6,720 nucleotides of DNA from Thiotrichales bacterium (GTDB lineage Bacteria; Pseudomonadota; Gammaproteobacteria; Francisellales; CACEW01): assembly GCA_023266165.1 (NCBI GenBank), contig JAHFRR010000073.1:1-6720 (forward strand), given 5' to 3'. The notes under the pieces were generated by a model. It did no database searches and had not been told where the DNA came from. It worked only from the letters and a program-made list of their open reading frames with translations. Positions 5,250 through 6,720 of this stretch are shown here, one piece after another. Made by a program: the position numbers and the translations under genes. Position 1 is the stretch's first letter, and the number at the start of each line of letters is the position of its first letter.

Positions 5250-6720
5250 ATGGCAGTCTCTCCCCCCAACGCCTTTCGCGTGTTTTGGATATTCACTCAA
5301 CGTCTCAAGGCCTATCGTGGATGGGCGTTGCTAGGGATTGGGCTCAGCCTATTGGCAGCGCTTTCAGGGATTGCCTTGCTGGGGCTGTCGGGTTGGTTTA
5401 TCTCAGCCTCAGCCCTTGCGGGGCTGTCTATCACGACAGGGTTGGCGTTTAATTTTTTTATGCCCGCAACAGGGGTGAGGTTTTTTGCCCTTGTGCGTAT
5501 TGTCGGGCGCTATCTCGAGCGTGTGGTCACGCATGAAGTCACCTTCAGAGCGTTAGCAGATTTACGCGTTTGGTTTTATCAGAGATTAGAACCCTTGGCG
5601 CCCGGTATTTTACTGCGGTTTCGACACGGGGATCTCTTGAATAGGCTGCTTAAGGACATTGAGTCTTTAGACAATCTCTATATTCGCGTGCTGTTACCGA
5701 GCCTTGTGATCGCCGGTATTTGGGGGGTGCTTGCCTGTATTCTCCCGTGCTTTAACACCTCCATCAGCGTGATGGTGTTAGGATTACTTTTGCTGGCGAT
5801 AGGTGTTGTGCCCCTGTTGGCTCTGCGGTATGGCAAACACCGAGGCCAAGCTTTGGCAGAGGCTTTTTCAGATTTTAGAAGTCAATGGATGATCGAGAGT
5901 CCATTTTTATCAGAAGATGTGGGTGCTCGCAGGTTAGAGCGCTTGCCCTTCATGGTTCAACGTGGGCATGAGCACTTGGCAAAATACCAGCGCGAGATGA
6001 GTATACTAGAGGGTGTCACCCAGGCCTTGATGCTCGTATTGGCAGGCTGTGCGCTGGTTTTAACCCTGTGGGTGAGTATTCCCTTATTGGCCCAGCATCA
6101 ATTGATGGGGGCCAATTTGGCCCTTCTGGCGTTGGTTGTTTTGGGGGGCTTTGAAGGGGTGAATCTGCTGCCCAGTGCGTATCAATATCTAGGACAGACG
6201 CTGGCATCTGGCAAGCGAGTGTTGGAGATTGTGGATCAAGCCCCAGAAATTGTCTTTCCTCAAAAGAGCTCAGCGGCTTTAGGGGAGGCCTCTCTCTTGA
6301 TTCAAAATCTTTGTTTTGGATATGACCCTGCTCTGCCCCTCTTTAAAAATTTTTCTTTAGACATCCCATCAGGTGAAAAGGTTGCGCTACTGGGCCCGAC
6401 AGGGGTGGGGAAAAGCGCTCTTTTACATATCCTGACGCGATTTGTCACTCCGTTATCAGGCAAGATCTTATTGGGTCAGATCGAGCTGGCGCAGTGCTCT
6501 GAAGCAGACTTGCGTAGCGCGATGACCGTTGTATCTCAAACCCCCTATCTTTTTTCAGAGACGCTCGCCTATAATCTGCGTTTAGGCAAGCCCACAGCCA
6601 CAGATGCCGAGCTTTGGGAGGTGCTGGCGCAGGTTCAGCTGAAAACTCTGGTGCAAGAGATGCCAGAAGGGCTGAAGACTTGGGTGGGCATCGGAGGACG
6701 TGAGTTTTCAGGGGGGGAAT
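5250..6720 (+). CDS. cydC: CydC-type ABC transporter subunit of CydDC (3' truncated by window)
   Basis: First 490 residues of an inner-membrane ABC half-transporter with fused membrane and nucleotide domains. CydDC is required to assemble cytochrome bd oxidase; it was first described as a cysteine/glutathione exporter and more recently as a heme transporter. CydC rather than CydD is indicated by LSGWFISASALAG (47-59), GRYLERVVTHEVTFR (86-100) and GDLLNRLLKDIESLDNLYIRV (127-147). Arg91 and His95 align with E. coli CydC Arg81/His85, reported (from memory) as heme-contacting. Six membrane helices lie near 26-49, 62-84, 148-168, 171-192, 257-280 and 288-307. The ATPase domain starts near 348, with Walker A GPTGVGKS (382-389) and Q-loop Gln430. 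The window ends in the ABC signature FSGGE (486-490; LSGGE in E. coli), so Walker B is not seen. The gene lies 6 nt after glnS in the same frame; cydD is not directly upstream. Confidence 0.93.
   Translation, partial: MAVSPPNAFRVFWIFTQRLKAYRGWALLGIGLSLLAALSGIALLGLSGWFISASALAGLSITTGLAFNFFMPATGVRFFALVRIVGRYLERVVTHEVTFRALADLRVWFYQRLEPLAPGILLRFRHGDLLNRLLKDIESLDNLYIRVLLPSLVIAGIWGVLACILPCFNTSISVMVLGLLLLAIGVVPLLALRYGKHRGQALAEAFSDFRSQWMIESPFLSEDVGARRLERLPFMVQRGHEHLAKYQREMSILEGVTQALMLVLAGCALVLTLWVSIPLLAQHQLMGANLALLALVVLGGFEGVNLLPSAYQYLGQTLASGKRVLEIVDQAPEIVFPQKSSAALGEASLLIQNLCFGYDPALPLFKNFSLDIPSGEKVALLGPTGVGKSALLHILTRFVTPLSGKILLGQIELAQCSEADLRSAMTVVSQTPYLFSETLAYNLRLGKPTATDAELWEVLAQVQLKTLVQEMPEGLKTWVGIGGREFSGGE

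Noticed and set aside
6016..6207. Minus-strand 63-codon frame inside cydC
   Set aside because: Antisense to a continuous, well-supported membrane-domain coding region, and short.

Overview
The window is a tightly packed, entirely plus-strand stretch of a proteobacterial chromosome, most likely gammaproteobacterial. The F1 beta subunit and the glutaminyl-tRNA synthetase (GlnRS) line up almost gap-free with the Escherichia coli proteins as I remember them. A bacterial-type GlnRS next to a CydC-type ABC subunit fits the same group. I cannot assign a genus from sequence alone.

Layout: (1) 1-2276 is the 3' end of an F1Fo ATP synthase operon in the standard order atpG (C-terminal part only), atpD, atpC, with spacers of 19 and 29 nt. 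(2) 2277-2424 is the only sizeable intergenic gap. It is AT-rich and holds four head-to-tail copies of a 14-bp unit, each built around a CAAT-N-ATTG dyad, running into a plausible sigma-70 promoter. (3) 2425-3543 encodes a stand-alone AAA+/STAND-like P-loop ATPase of the 'archaeal ATPase' type with a C-terminal winged-helix region. It sits where many gammaproteobacteria carry glmU. (4) 3585-5243 is a full-length glnS whose start region contains a perfect 8-bp duplication (ATGACCCC twice). Its catalytic core carries a His where the family normally has Glu in the PxPNG-HIGH block. (5) 5250-6720 is the first 490 codons of cydC, open at the window edge and only 6 nt downstream of glnS.

How the genes relate: the atp genes encode the F1 catalytic and stalk subunits. 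cydC encodes half of the CydDC heme/thiol ABC transporter needed to assemble cytochrome bd oxidase, so both window ends concern respiratory energy. glnS and cydC look co-transcribed, probably with translational coupling. The ATPase gene appears to have its own promoter and may also feed glnS-cydC, because no convincing terminator separates them. The least ordinary parts are the repeat/promoter block with its downstream ATPase, the GlnRS active-site substitutions and the glnS start duplication. I did not find a clearly new multi-gene system.
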